From Candidatus Limiplasma pullicola (GTDB lineage: Bacteria; Bacillota; Clostridia; Christensenellales; Aristaeellaceae): a stretch of DNA of 64,000 bases. The DNA lies in assembly GCA_018710985.1 (NCBI GenBank), contig DVIV01000044.1, positions 1 to 64,000 on the forward strand. The letters run 5' to 3'. A model generated the notes under the pieces. That model saw only the letters and a list, made by a program, of their open reading frames with translations. It made no database searches and was not told the DNA's origin. Positions 35,018 to 44,273 of this stretch are shown in pieces. Numbering within the stretch: position 1 is the stretch's first letter; each line of letters begins with the position of its first letter. Both the position numbers and the translations under genes were made by a program.

Positions 35018-36343
35018 TCAGGTGGGGTTTTTGATCATTCGGCGGATGTCGTCCAGGAGGCTGACCAGGCTGGGCGACTGCTTGATGGAATCCTCCACCT
35101 TGCTGATGGAGGACATCACCGTGGTGTAATGCCGTCCGCCAAAGGCGTCGCCGATGCGGGTCAGGCTCAGGCCCATCATCTCGCGGGCCAGGTACATGGC
35201 GATCTGCCGGGGCACGGTGATCTCGTGGTTGCGCTTGGGGCTTTTGAGGTCCTCCACGCTCAGGCCGTAGTAGTTGGCCACGGCGTCCTGAATGCTGTCA
35301 CAGGTGATCACGCGCGTTTCGGAGTGCTTGAACAGCTCGCGCAGGGCCTCGCGTGCCAGCTGCATGTCAATGGGCCGGCGGGTCAGGCTGGAATACGCCG
35401 TCAGGCGGGTCACGCTGCCCTCCAGCTCACGCACGTTGGTGTCGATCTTCTCAGCGATCAGCGCCAGGATGTCGTCGCTGATGTTGAGGTGCTCAAACTC
35501 CGCCTTCTTTCGCAGGATCGCCAGCCGCGTCTCGAAATCCGGCCGCTGGATGTCCGCCACCAGGCCGCCCTCAAAGCGGCTGCACAGGCGTTCCTCCAGC
35601 TTCTGGATCTCCTTGGGCGGCTTGTCGGAGGTCATCACGATCTGCTTGCCGGCCTCGCGCAGGTGGTTGAAGGTATGGAAGAACTCCTCCTCCGTGCCGT
35701 GCTTTCCCGCGATGAACTGAATATCGTCCACCATGAGGATGTCCACGTTGCGGAATCGTTCGCGGAACTGTTGGTTCTGGTTGCTCTGCATGGCGCTGAC
35801 CAGCTGGTTGGTGAAGTCCTCGCTGGTGATGTATAATATGCGCATATCGGGGTAGAGCTCATGCGCGTAGTGGCCGATGGCGTGCATCAGATGCGTCTTG
35901 CCAAGGCCCACGCCGCCGTAGATGAACAGCGGGTTGTACGCCTTGGCGGGCACCTCCGCCACCGCCAGAGACACCGCATGCGCGAACCGGTTGCTGGAGC
36001 CCACCACAAAGGTGTCAAAGGTGTACTTGGGGTTGAGCAGCGCCAGCGTATCGCCCGACGTGCGGGCCTCCAGCGCCTTGAGGCGGTCCTTGAGCTCCTC
36101 GTGGCTGTAGACCTCCACCGTCAGGGCGCGGCCCGCCGCCGTGCTGACCGCCTTCTGAATCTGGCCCATGTAGCGGCTGGTGCCCATCTGCTGGACCACC
36201 GGGCTTACGCACTCCAAAAGCACGATGTCCCCCACCAGCGCACAGGGCTTAAGAGCCGTTTCAATCCAGGTGCTGTAACTGATGCGGGTCATCTCCTCCT
36301 GCAGAATCTTGCAGGCGCTTCCCCACAGCTCCTCAGCCTTCAT
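35018..36343 (-). CDS. dnaA: Chromosomal replication initiator DnaA
   Basis: NPKYTFDTFVVGSSNRFAHA, YGGVGLGKTHLMHAIG, LMVDDIQFIAGK, SRFEGGLVADI, domain IV HEITVPRQIAMYLAREM...GGRHYTTVMSS. Start at MKAEELWG. Confidence 0.96.
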   Translation of the reverse strand: MKAEELWGSACKILQEEMTRISYSTWIETALKPCALVGDIVLLECVSPVVQQMGTSRYMGQIQKAVSTAAGRALTVEVYSHEELKDRLKALEARTSGDTLALLNPKYTFDTFVVGSSNRFAHAVSLAVAEVPAKAYNPLFIYGGVGLGKTHLMHAIGHYAHELYPDMRILYITSEDFTNQLVSAMQSNQNQQFRERFRNVDILMVDDIQFIAGKHGTEEEFFHTFNHLREAGKQIVMTSDKPPKEIQKLEERLCSRFEGGLVADIQRPDFETRLAILRKKAEFEHLNISDDILALIAEKIDTNVRELEGSVTRLTAYSSLTRRPIDMQLAREALRELFKHSETRVITCDSIQDAVANYYGLSVEDLKSPKRNHEITVPRQIAMYLAREMMGLSLTRIGDAFGGRHYTTVMSSISKVEDSIKQSPSLVSLLDDIRRMIKNPT

Positions 36344-36760
36344 CACGGCGCATTCAACCTTCCATTCATGTATATTATACAAAATTTGCTTTGGTCTGTT
36401 ATCCACAATGGTTTCTTCCAAAGATGCAAAGAATGTGGAAAACGCCCTTGTGGAAAACCACATGCGCCGTTCCACATTTCGTGCATTATCATAGCAGATA
36501 CGGACACTTTTGACAAGTCTCCCCCATTGCCGCACTTTTGCATAGGCGGGCGAATGTTGAAAACCCTCTTTCCTACCCATGGTGGCAGGGCGTCTCCTCC
36601 CCCACAAAACATGGCGCTTGACAAGTTATAAATGTATTAATATTCACTTTTTATTGTATAATATTACAATTCTTAAAGAAATGATTTCCTTCTGTCATAT
36701 TTTCGCGCACAAAAACAAGGACTTGATGAAGAGAATGTAGAAATATGTTGCAGAATTGGG
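36344..36760. other. Candidate oriC / dnaA regulatory region
   Basis: DnaA box TTATCCACA 36399-36407; TGTGGAAAA at 36434-36442 and 36449-36457; GTTCCACA near 36469-36476; AT-rich tract about 36615-36675. Confidence 0.6.
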
Positions 36761-36799
36761 TTGGCATCAGCCCGCACAGACGGGAGGTATCAGGCGGCG

Positions 36800-37288
36800 A
36801 TGGCGATTCCCGTTGGGGTGGCGGATGTGGAGCGCGTGCTCAGGCCGTGGCTTGGGACGCTTTTTTTGAGCGCCAACCCGCTGGCTTCCGAGGTGGCCGA
36901 CCACATGCGCGCCTACGCGCCCTACCGCCAGACGCTGGAAAGCCTGCGCGACGAGCTGGAGAGCCTGCTGCTGGTGAAACTCAACCGCCTGACCAGCGGC
37001 AGCCTGACCGTCATCACCGACAATTACCACACCCGGCACCTGAGCACGGGGCAGCTCGCCGCCATCACCGACGACCTGATGGGCGTAATCTTTGACAAGC
37101 TGACCCCCTTTTCCGCCAACTTCATCAAGCTCAACGACTACAGCCTGCGCGTATGCAGCCTCAATGCCCTGCGCGTGCTGTACCAGCGCTACGCCTCCTT
37201 CTATACCAAGGAGGAATTTGATTTCATGGTGCACATGATCCGCACCATCTATCCCCCGGAGCGGTATGCCGCGTGGCTCAAGGAGTAG
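36800..37288 (+). CDS. Conserved-looking hypothetical protein
   Basis: ORF between oriC-like region and rarA; start MAIPVGVADVERVLRPWLG, GGGAGG upstream. Confidence 0.65.
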   Translation: MAIPVGVADVERVLRPWLGTLFLSANPLASEVADHMRAYAPYRQTLESLRDELESLLLVKLNRLTSGSLTVITDNYHTRHLSTGQLAAITDDLMGVIFDKLTPFSANFIKLNDYSLRVCSLNALRVLYQRYASFYTKEEFDFMVHMIRTIYPPERYAAWLKE

Positions 37289-37396
37289 GCCGCGCGTTGC
37301 ATTTTTGAAAGAAAAAGTGTATAGTGTGTAGTGTTTGCCTGTCTTCCCCCAACCGACGACCCGTGCGGCGCGGCCTGTCCCGCCGCCTTTGACTGC

Positions 37397-38743
37397 ATGA
37401 ACGATTTTGAACAGCAAACCCTTTTTGCCGGCCTGGAGACAAGCGTCTCTCTGCCGCCCCTGGCCGAACGCATGCGCCCCCGCACGCTTGACGAATTTGT
37501 GGGGCAGGAGCGGCTTTTGGGGCCGGGCCGGCTGCTGCGCCGCGCCATCGAGGCCGACCGGCTGCAAAGCAGCATCTTCTGGGGGCCGCCCGGCTGCGGA
37601 AAGACCACGCTGGCTTCCATCATCGCCCGCATGACGGGCAGCGCCTTTGAAAAGCTCAACGCTGTGACCAGCGGCGTGGCGGACGTCCGCCAGGTGCTCA
37701 AGGAGGCGCAGGATCGCCGCCTGCGCTACGGCCGCGCCACCTATCTGCTTCTGGATGAATGTCATCGCTGGTCCAAGGCGCAGAGTGACAGCATTTTGCC
37801 CGCCATCGAAAGCGGCCTGATCCGCTTCATCGGCTCTACGACGGAAAACCCCATGGTCAGCATGACCCCCGCCATCGTGAGCCGGTGCCGGGTGTTCCAG
37901 TTCGAGCCTCTGCAGGAGGCGGACGTGCTTCGTGCGCTGCAAAACGCCCTGCGCGACCCGGAGCGCGGCTACGGTGCAAGCGACGTGCGCGTGGAGGACG
38001 GCGCGCTCGCCTACATCGCCCGCATGTCGGGCGGCGACGTGCGCACGGCGCTGGGCGCGCTGGAGCTGGCCTGGCTGACCACCGCCGAGGAAACCGACCC
38101 CTCGACCGGCCGTCCCTTCAAGCGCCTGACGCTGGAGACGGCCCAGGAAAGCGTGCAAAAGCCCCTGCTCAAGATGGACGAGAGGCAGTATTACGACATG
38201 CTCTCCGCCTTCATCAAAAGCATGCGCGGCAGCGACCCGGATGCGGCGCTCTTCTGGTTCAGCCGCCTGATCTACGCGGGCGTGGACCCCAGACTCATCG
38301 TGCGGCGCATCGTGGTGCATGCCAGCGAGGATGTGGGGCTGGCCGATCCCCTGGCCATGCTGCAGGCGCAGGCCGCCGTGACGGCGCTGGAATTTGTGGG
38401 CATGCCGGAGGCGCGCATCCCCATCGCGCAGGCCATCATCGCCGTCTGCCTGGCGGAGAAGAGCAACAGCGTGTGCACGGCCATCGACGCCGCCATGGCG
38501 GATGCCCAGAAGGGCGGGCTGGCCCCCGTGCCCCCGTATCTGCGCGACCAGAGCTATGCCACGCCGCACGCGCAGACGCCGCAGTACAAATACCCCCACG
38601 ATTACCCCGGCCACTTTGTCAGGCAGGCCTACATGCCGCCGGGTTACGAGCATACCGTGTACTACCGGCCCACCGGCCAGGGGCACGAGGCCAAGCTCCG
38701 CGACCGGCACGGGCGCAGATTTGGAGAAGGCCATGAAGCATGA
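37397..38743 (+). CDS. rarA: Replication-associated recombination protein A (AAA ATPase)
   Basis: PLAERMRPRTLDEFVGQERLLGPG, FWGPPGCGKTTLASIIA, LLDECHRWSKAQSDSILP, GSTTENP. Confidence 0.95.
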   Translation: MNDFEQQTLFAGLETSVSLPPLAERMRPRTLDEFVGQERLLGPGRLLRRAIEADRLQSSIFWGPPGCGKTTLASIIARMTGSAFEKLNAVTSGVADVRQVLKEAQDRRLRYGRATYLLLDECHRWSKAQSDSILPAIESGLIRFIGSTTENPMVSMTPAIVSRCRVFQFEPLQEADVLRALQNALRDPERGYGASDVRVEDGALAYIARMSGGDVRTALGALELAWLTTAEETDPSTGRPFKRLTLETAQESVQKPLLKMDERQYYDMLSAFIKSMRGSDPDAALFWFSRLIYAGVDPRLIVRRIVVHASEDVGLADPLAMLQAQAAVTALEFVGMPEARIPIAQAIIAVCLAEKSNSVCTAIDAAMADAQKGGLAPVPPYLRDQSYATPHAQTPQYKYPHDYPGHFVRQAYMPPGYEHTVYYRPTGQGHEAKLRDRHGRRFGEGHEA

Positions 38744-39626
38744 GCTGAAACGCAAGCCCGACGTCCAAAAAACCACGATGTTTGCCATCGTGGTCAACGC
38801 CGTGCAGATCGCCGTGCTGTTTGCCTTCGTGCTCTATGTGCTCACCGCGGGGCCGGAGGCGCGCAACAGCTGGTCCCTGCAATTCATGGTCATCGCCGGC
38901 GCGCTGATGGCCGCCTGGGGCGCCAGCGTGGACATTCAGGACGCGCTGCGCACCCGCCGGCTGGAGCGCACCATCGGTGAACTTCGGGTAACCAACGAGC
39001 AGATGGACGCGCTCAACCTGCGGCTCCGCGCCCAGCGGCACGACTTTCTCAACCATCTCCAGGTGGTCTACAGCCTGCTGGAGATGCAGGAATACGGCGA
39101 GGCCACGGCCTATCTGGAGCGCGTGTACGACGAGCACCGGTCCGTTTCCTCGGTGCTGCGCACCAAAATGACGGCCTTCAACGCGCTCCTGCAGGTCAAG
39201 AGCGCAGCGTGCGAGGAGCGCGGCATCGCGCTGGAGATGGACATCCGCAGCACGCTGGAGGGCCTGCCCGTGCCGCCGTGGGAGCTCTGCTGCATCATCG
39301 GCAACCTCATGGACAACGCCATGGACGCCGTGGAGGACGTGCCGGGAGGGCGCATCCGGCTGTCCGTTTCGGAGGACCTGCGCGGCTTTGCCTTTGTGAT
39401 TTCCAACAACGGCGCCCCCATCCCGGAGGAGCTGCGCGGCCGGCTTTTCGAGCCGGGCGTGTCCACCAAGGGCGAGGGCCATGGGCTGGGGCTGAGCATC
39501 GTGCGCAGCACGCTGGCCGAGTACGGGGGAACCATCGCCCTGGAAACCGACCCCGAGACCGTCTTTACCGTCACCGTGCCCCGCGAAAGCGCGGGCGCGC
39601 CGAAGCCTGCGCCCGAGGGGCGCTAA
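38733..39626 (+). CDS. Spo0B-type sensor histidine kinase
   Basis: Two TM helices, H-box RAQRHDFLNHLQVV, N-box GNLMDNAMDAV, GHGLGLSIV. Confidence 0.88.
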   Translation: MKHELKRKPDVQKTTMFAIVVNAVQIAVLFAFVLYVLTAGPEARNSWSLQFMVIAGALMAAWGASVDIQDALRTRRLERTIGELRVTNEQMDALNLRLRAQRHDFLNHLQVVYSLLEMQEYGEATAYLERVYDEHRSVSSVLRTKMTAFNALLQVKSAACEERGIALEMDIRSTLEGLPVPPWELCCIIGNLMDNAMDAVEDVPGGRIRLSVSEDLRGFAFVISNNGAPIPEELRGRLFEPGVSTKGEGHGLGLSIVRSTLAEYGGTIALETDPETVFTVTVPRESAGAPKPAPEGR

Positions 39627-39661
39627 CACACGAAGGGAGCGCGGGGAATCCCCGCAGGTAC

Positions 39662-41125
39662 ATGGAACGCAGCAAGCAGCGGTTTTTGAAGAACATGGTG
39701 GGATTTTCCATGGTGACATGGATCTCCTTTGCGCTGGGCTTTATCGCCACGCCCATCTCCACACGGCTCTTTGCGCCTGCGGAGCTGGCGCGGGTGAGCA
39801 TGTTCGGCACCTACACGTCGCTGTTCTGCTCGGTGTGCTACCTGGGGCTGGACCAGGCGTTCGTCCGTTTCTTCCGCGAAACCCCCGGCCGCATGACGCC
39901 GCGCGCGCTTATGACCTTCTGCCTGGCGGTGGCGCTGGGCTTCGGGGTGGTGTCCTCGGCGGTGCTGCTGGGCTTCTGGCGCTCCCTGAGCGGGGAGATC
40001 GTGGGGCAGCCGGATTTCTCCATCTTCCTGTGCCTGTGCCTCTACAGCTGCTCGCTGGTGATTTTCCGCTTTCTGTCGCTGTGCTACCGCATGGAGCAGA
40101 ACGCGCTGCTCTACACCATCCAGGGCGTGGTGCACGCGCTTCTGACCAAAATCGCCTATCTGGCGGTGGGTTTCAGCCGTCCCACGGGCCGCAGCGCCAT
40201 TCTGGCCCTCACGGCGCTGATGGCGGTCTTTACGGTGGTCTTTCTGATTTTGCAGCGGGGCCGGCTGGACTTTTCCTTTCCCCGCCAGACCGACCGGGAC
40301 GCTGTGCGCGAGCTGGCCAAATACGCCCTGCCGCTGGTGCCGCTGAGCGTGCTGAGCTGGCTGAATACCTCGGTGAGCACGCTGGCGCTCAAGCACCTGC
40401 TCGGATACGAGGCGACGGGCATCTTCTCCAGCGCGCTGGGGCTGGCCTCTACCATCAACATCATCCAGACGGGCTTCAACACCTACTGGGCCCCCTATGT
40501 GCTGGAAAACTACCAGAGCGACGACCGCCAGCGCTTCTATACCGTGCACCGGCTCATGGCCTGCATGCTCACGCTCTTCGGGCTGGGCATCACGCTGCTT
40601 CAGTCCCCGGTGTTTTTGCTGCTGGGCAAGAGCTACCGAAGCTCGGTGGTGTTCTTCCCGTTTTTGTTCCTCTCTCCCATCTGCTACTGCCTGGGCGAAA
40701 CCACGGGCATGGGCATCACCATCTCCAAAAAAACCTACTGGACCACGCTCATCTATCTGTTCTCCTCCTTGGCCAACATCGGGCTGTGCTACCTGCTCAT
40801 CCCCCCGCTGGGCATCTCCGGCGCGGCCATGGCCTCGGCGCTTTCAGCCATTCTCACGCTGCTTCTGCGCACCGCCGTGGGCGAAAGGTACTACCGTGCG
40901 ATCCTCAACTACCGCTGCCTGGCCCTGACCATCGGGCTGATGACGGCGGCGTCCTTCCTGAACCTGCTGCTAAGCGGCGTATGGAAATACGCGGCGCTGA
41001 TTCTGGTGCTGGCGCTGGCCTGCGCCCTGTTCCGCGCGGAGCTTCGGACCCTTGCGACCACCGCCGGGCAGGTGCTTGCCGCGCTGCGCGGCCATATCAG
41101 GAAGGAGGAGCGCCATGGGCGATAA
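39662..41125 (+). CDS. Polysaccharide flippase (MATE/Wzx superfamily)
   Basis: MERSKQRFLKNMVGFSMVTWISFALGFIATPISTRLFAPAELARVSMFGTYTSLF; 12+ TM segments. Confidence 0.85.
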   Translation: MERSKQRFLKNMVGFSMVTWISFALGFIATPISTRLFAPAELARVSMFGTYTSLFCSVCYLGLDQAFVRFFRETPGRMTPRALMTFCLAVALGFGVVSSAVLLGFWRSLSGEIVGQPDFSIFLCLCLYSCSLVIFRFLSLCYRMEQNALLYTIQGVVHALLTKIAYLAVGFSRPTGRSAILALTALMAVFTVVFLILQRGRLDFSFPRQTDRDAVRELAKYALPLVPLSVLSWLNTSVSTLALKHLLGYEATGIFSSALGLASTINIIQTGFNTYWAPYVLENYQSDDRQRFYTVHRLMACMLTLFGLGITLLQSPVFLLLGKSYRSSVVFFPFLFLSPICYCLGETTGMGITISKKTYWTTLIYLFSSLANIGLCYLLIPPLGISGAAMASALSAILTLLLRTAVGERYYRAILNYRCLALTIGLMTAASFLNLLLSGVWKYAALILVLALACALFRAELRTLATTAGQVLAALRGHIRKEERHGR

Positions 41126-42263
41126 AAAGCGCATCCTGATGATCGCGGACGCGGACAGCTTCTGGACCCGGCGGCTGATGGAGCATCTGCTCCTGCCCGC
41201 CGGCTATGAACTTGTGCTCTTTCCCATCTGGGGCGACGGCGGCAAGTACGCCGACTTCTACCGGGATAACGGCGTGACGGTCTACCACGACCGCCATGCG
41301 CTGCCCGTCATCCGCCACATTCCAAGGCTGCGCATGTGGGCGCGCATCGCCCTCAACGCGCGCAGCCTCAAGCGCCTGGGGCCGTTTGACATCGTGCACA
41401 ACCACTACCTCTCCCAGCGCGACCTGGCGCTGGGGCGGCTGTTGGCGCGGCGCTTCCGCGCGCACTGGGCGTGCAGCTTCTGGGGCAGCGACCTCATGCG
41501 CGCGAGTCAGCTGGCGCTTCGGCGCATGAAGCCCTATCTGCGCATCTGCGACGCCATCAGCGTGCACAGCGAGCTCAACCGCGACATGATCCGCCGCGTC
41601 TACGGCGAGGACGCCGCGCGCAAGACCACCCTGCTCTACTTCGGCCAGACCGGCTATGCGGACATCGACCGGGCGCGCGAGCGCTTCACGCCCGCCCAGT
41701 GCCGCGAGCGCTTCGGCATCGCGCCGGACCGGTTCGTGGTGTGCGTGGGATACAGCGCCTCCTCCGCCCAGCAGCAGCTGGAGGTGCTCGAGGCGCTCAA
41801 GCTCCTGCCTGCCGAACGGCTCCGGCGCATGACGCTGGTGCTGCAGCAGACCTACGGCGAAAACGACCCCGCCTACGTGGCCCGCACGCGCGAGCTGGCG
41901 GGGCGCCTGCCCTGCCAGACCGTGGTCCTTACGCAGTTTCTGGGCCCGGAGGACAGCGCCATGCTGCGCCTGTGCGCGGACGTGTTCATTTTGGCCATCC
42001 GCACGGACGCGTTCTCGGCCAGCATGCAGGAATACCTCTACGCCGGCGCGTGCGTGATCAAGGGCGCATGGCTGGGCTATCCCCAGCTGGAGGACATGGG
42101 CATCGAGCTGGCTTCCTTCCGCGACTTTGCCGATGTGCCCGCGCTGGTGGCACGCGCCATGGACGGCGCGCTCACCGGCCTTGCGCCCGAGCAGCGCGCG
42201 CTCTTTCCCCGCCTCTACTCCTGGGAGGCCGTGCGGGACAGCTGGCTGTCCCTCTACCGCTGA
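41115..42263 (+). CDS. Glycosyltransferase (GT4-like, GT-B fold)
   Basis: KKRILMIADADSFWTRRL, FDIVHNHYLS, SFWGSDLMR, C-terminal QEYLYAGACVIKG; overlaps flippase. Confidence 0.75.
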   Translation: MGDKKRILMIADADSFWTRRLMEHLLLPAGYELVLFPIWGDGGKYADFYRDNGVTVYHDRHALPVIRHIPRLRMWARIALNARSLKRLGPFDIVHNHYLSQRDLALGRLLARRFRAHWACSFWGSDLMRASQLALRRMKPYLRICDAISVHSELNRDMIRRVYGEDAARKTTLLYFGQTGYADIDRARERFTPAQCRERFGIAPDRFVVCVGYSASSAQQQLEVLEALKLLPAERLRRMTLVLQQTYGENDPAYVARTRELAGRLPCQTVVLTQFLGPEDSAMLRLCADVFILAIRTDAFSASMQEYLYAGACVIKGAWLGYPQLEDMGIELASFRDFADVPALVARAMDGALTGLAPEQRALFPRLYSWEAVRDSWLSLYR

Positions 42264-42377
42264 CTACCTTCCGCCGATGGGCAGGCCCATCAGCATGTAG
42301 CGCCATACGCTGGCGCGGATGCACCAGCGGTGCCGCTGTCCCGTTCTTCTGCGTCTGTACTCATAGTCGCGCTTCAT
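42264..42377 (-). CDS. Small Arg-rich ORF (37 aa)
   Basis: MKRDYEYRRRRTGQRHRWCIRASVWRYMLMGLPIGGR; AAAGGAG 10 nt upstream of ATG; below ORF-track size cutoff. Confidence 0.4.
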   Translation of the reverse strand: MKRDYEYRRRRTGQRHRWCIRASVWRYMLMGLPIGGR

Positions 42378-42468
42378 GATGAACCGGCTCCTTTCGCGTC
42401 TCTTTACTTATAAGACGCGCAGGGAGCCGGTTTGGTTTTCTCTTTTTTACAAAATTTTTACGATTGTT

Positions 42469-43212
42469 TTACGTCTGCTCCAGGCACAGCCGCACGGCCT
42501 CGTCCAGCACCTGTGCGATATTCTCCCGGATCACCAGCGCGGCCAGGCCGTCATAGGGCGTTTCGTCCCGGTTGATCAGCGCCAGGGGCACGCCCGCGCG
42601 CAGATAGCCCACCAGCCCCGCCGCCGGATGCACCACCAGCGACGTGCCGCCCACGATCATAAGGTCGCAGCCCCGCACGGCGCGCACGGCGCCCTCCAGC
42701 ACGTCCTCATCCAGCGGCTCGCCGTAGAGCACCACGTCCGGGCGCACCAGCCCGCCGCAGGGGCAGCGCGGCGTACCCTCCTTTTCCAGCACCCACACCA
42801 GGTCAAACTGCCTCCCGCAGCGCATGCAGGCGTTGCGGTGCACGGAGCCGTGCAGCTCCAGCACATTCCGGCTTCCCGCCGCCTGATGCAGCCCGTCGAT
42901 GTTCTGCGTAAGCACGCAGTCCAGCTTGCCGGCGGCCTCCAGCCTTGCCAGCGCGGCGTGCGCGGCGTTGGGTTTCGCGTCGGGATAGAGCATTACGTTT
43001 TTGTAAAACGTCCAGAATTCGTCCGGGGAGGTCAGAAAATACCGGATATGCAGCATGTCCTCGTAGCTTTTCCCCTTCGCGCCGCCATAGAGGCCGTGCG
43101 CGCTGCGGAAATCGGGGATGCCGCTTTCCGTGCTCACGCCCGCGCCGCCAAAAAATACCGCCCGTTTGCTCTTTTCCAGCATCTTTGCCAGCTGCCTTGC
43201 CGCCTCGCTCAT
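42469..43212 (-). CDS. Sir2-family NAD-dependent deacylase
   Basis: FFGGAGVSTESGIPDFRSAHGLY, TQNIDGLHQAAGS, ELHGS, CMRCG/CPCGG zinc site, RPDVVLYGE, VGGTSLVVHPAA. Confidence 0.93.
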   Translation of the reverse strand: MSEAARQLAKMLEKSKRAVFFGGAGVSTESGIPDFRSAHGLYGGAKGKSYEDMLHIRYFLTSPDEFWTFYKNVMLYPDAKPNAAHAALARLEAAGKLDCVLTQNIDGLHQAAGSRNVLELHGSVHRNACMRCGRQFDLVWVLEKEGTPRCPCGGLVRPDVVLYGEPLDEDVLEGAVRAVRGCDLMIVGGTSLVVHPAAGLVGYLRAGVPLALINRDETPYDGLAALVIRENIAQVLDEAVRLCLEQT

Positions 43213-43335
43213 CCGCCGTCCGCTCCTTTTCCAGCGTCCTTTTGGCCTGCGCCTTTTCCTGTCAGTTTCGACGCGGGCGGGTGCAAATCCTGTTTTGTCG
43301 GTTTTTCGGAGCCTTTGCCCCAACGGGTCGAGGCG

Positions 43336-43365
43336 GCATAAAACCGCGCCCGCCGGCCCATACTC
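43336..43365 (+). promoter_or_regulatory. Sigma-G-type promoter upstream of sigG
   Basis: GCATA-N18-CATACTC, close to the sigma-G consensus -35 GHATR / -10 CATWHTA. Confidence 0.6.
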
Positions 43366-43397
43366 CAGATACAAGCCTATGTGCGGAGGTGTGGGTT

Positions 43398-44180
43398 ATG
43401 GCGATGAACAAGGTGGAAATCTGCGGCGTGGATACCTCCACGCTGCCCGTGATCTCGAACGAGCGCATGCGCGAGCTCTTTCCCCTGGTGCACGGCGGCG
43501 ATCTCAACGCGCGCGAGGAATTCATCCGCGGCAACCTGCGCCTGGTGCTCAGCGTGATCCAGCGCTTCAGCAACCGCGGGGAAAACGTGGACGACCTGTT
43601 CCAGGTGGGCTGCATCGGCCTGATCAAGGCGCTGGACAACTTCGACGTGACGCAGAACGTGCGCTTTTCCACCTATGCCGTGCCCATGATCATCGGCGAG
43701 ATCCGCCGCTACCTGCGCGACAACAACGCTATCCGCGTCAGCCGCAGCCTGCGCGACATCGCCTACAAGGCGCTCAAGGCGCGTGACCGCCTGGCCGAGC
43801 GCATGGGGCGCGAGCCCAACGTGACGGAGCTCGCCGAGGAGCTGAAGCTCCCCCGCGAGGACGTGGTCTTTGCGCTGGAAGCGATTCAGGACCCGGTCAG
43901 CCTCTTTGAGCCCGTCTACAACGACGGCGGCGACGCGCTTTACATCATGGACCAGGTGACCGACAACAAGCGCCCGGACAACAACTGGCTCGACGTGATC
44001 GGCGTGCGCGAAGCCCTCAGCCGCCTCAGCGAGCGGGAAAAGCACATCCTGACGCTGCGCTTCTTCCAGGGGCGCACCCAGATGGAGATCGCCGGGGAGA
44101 TCGGCATCTCCCAGGCGCAGGTAAGCCGGCTGGAGAAAAATGCGCTCAACCACATGAAAAAGCACGTGGACAAGGACTGA
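43398..44180 (+). CDS. sigG: Sporulation sigma factor G
   Basis: NKVEICGVDTSTLPVISNERMRELF, VDDLFQVGCIGLIKALDNFD, FSTYAVPMIIGEIRRYLRDNN, IQDPVSLFEPVYNDGGD, ISQAQVSRLEK. Confidence 0.95.
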   Translation: MAMNKVEICGVDTSTLPVISNERMRELFPLVHGGDLNAREEFIRGNLRLVLSVIQRFSNRGENVDDLFQVGCIGLIKALDNFDVTQNVRFSTYAVPMIIGEIRRYLRDNNAIRVSRSLRDIAYKALKARDRLAERMGREPNVTELAEELKLPREDVVFALEAIQDPVSLFEPVYNDGGDALYIMDQVTDNKRPDNNWLDVIGVREALSRLSEREKHILTLRFFQGRTQMEIAGEIGISQAQVSRLEKNALNHMKKHVDKD

Positions 44181-44273
44181 CCCCAAAACCAGACATTTTC
44201 ACGATCCCCGAAATGTGGTAAAATGATACGGGCAAGCCTTGCCCGCCGCCACATAGAAGGGATCGTGCGCGTT

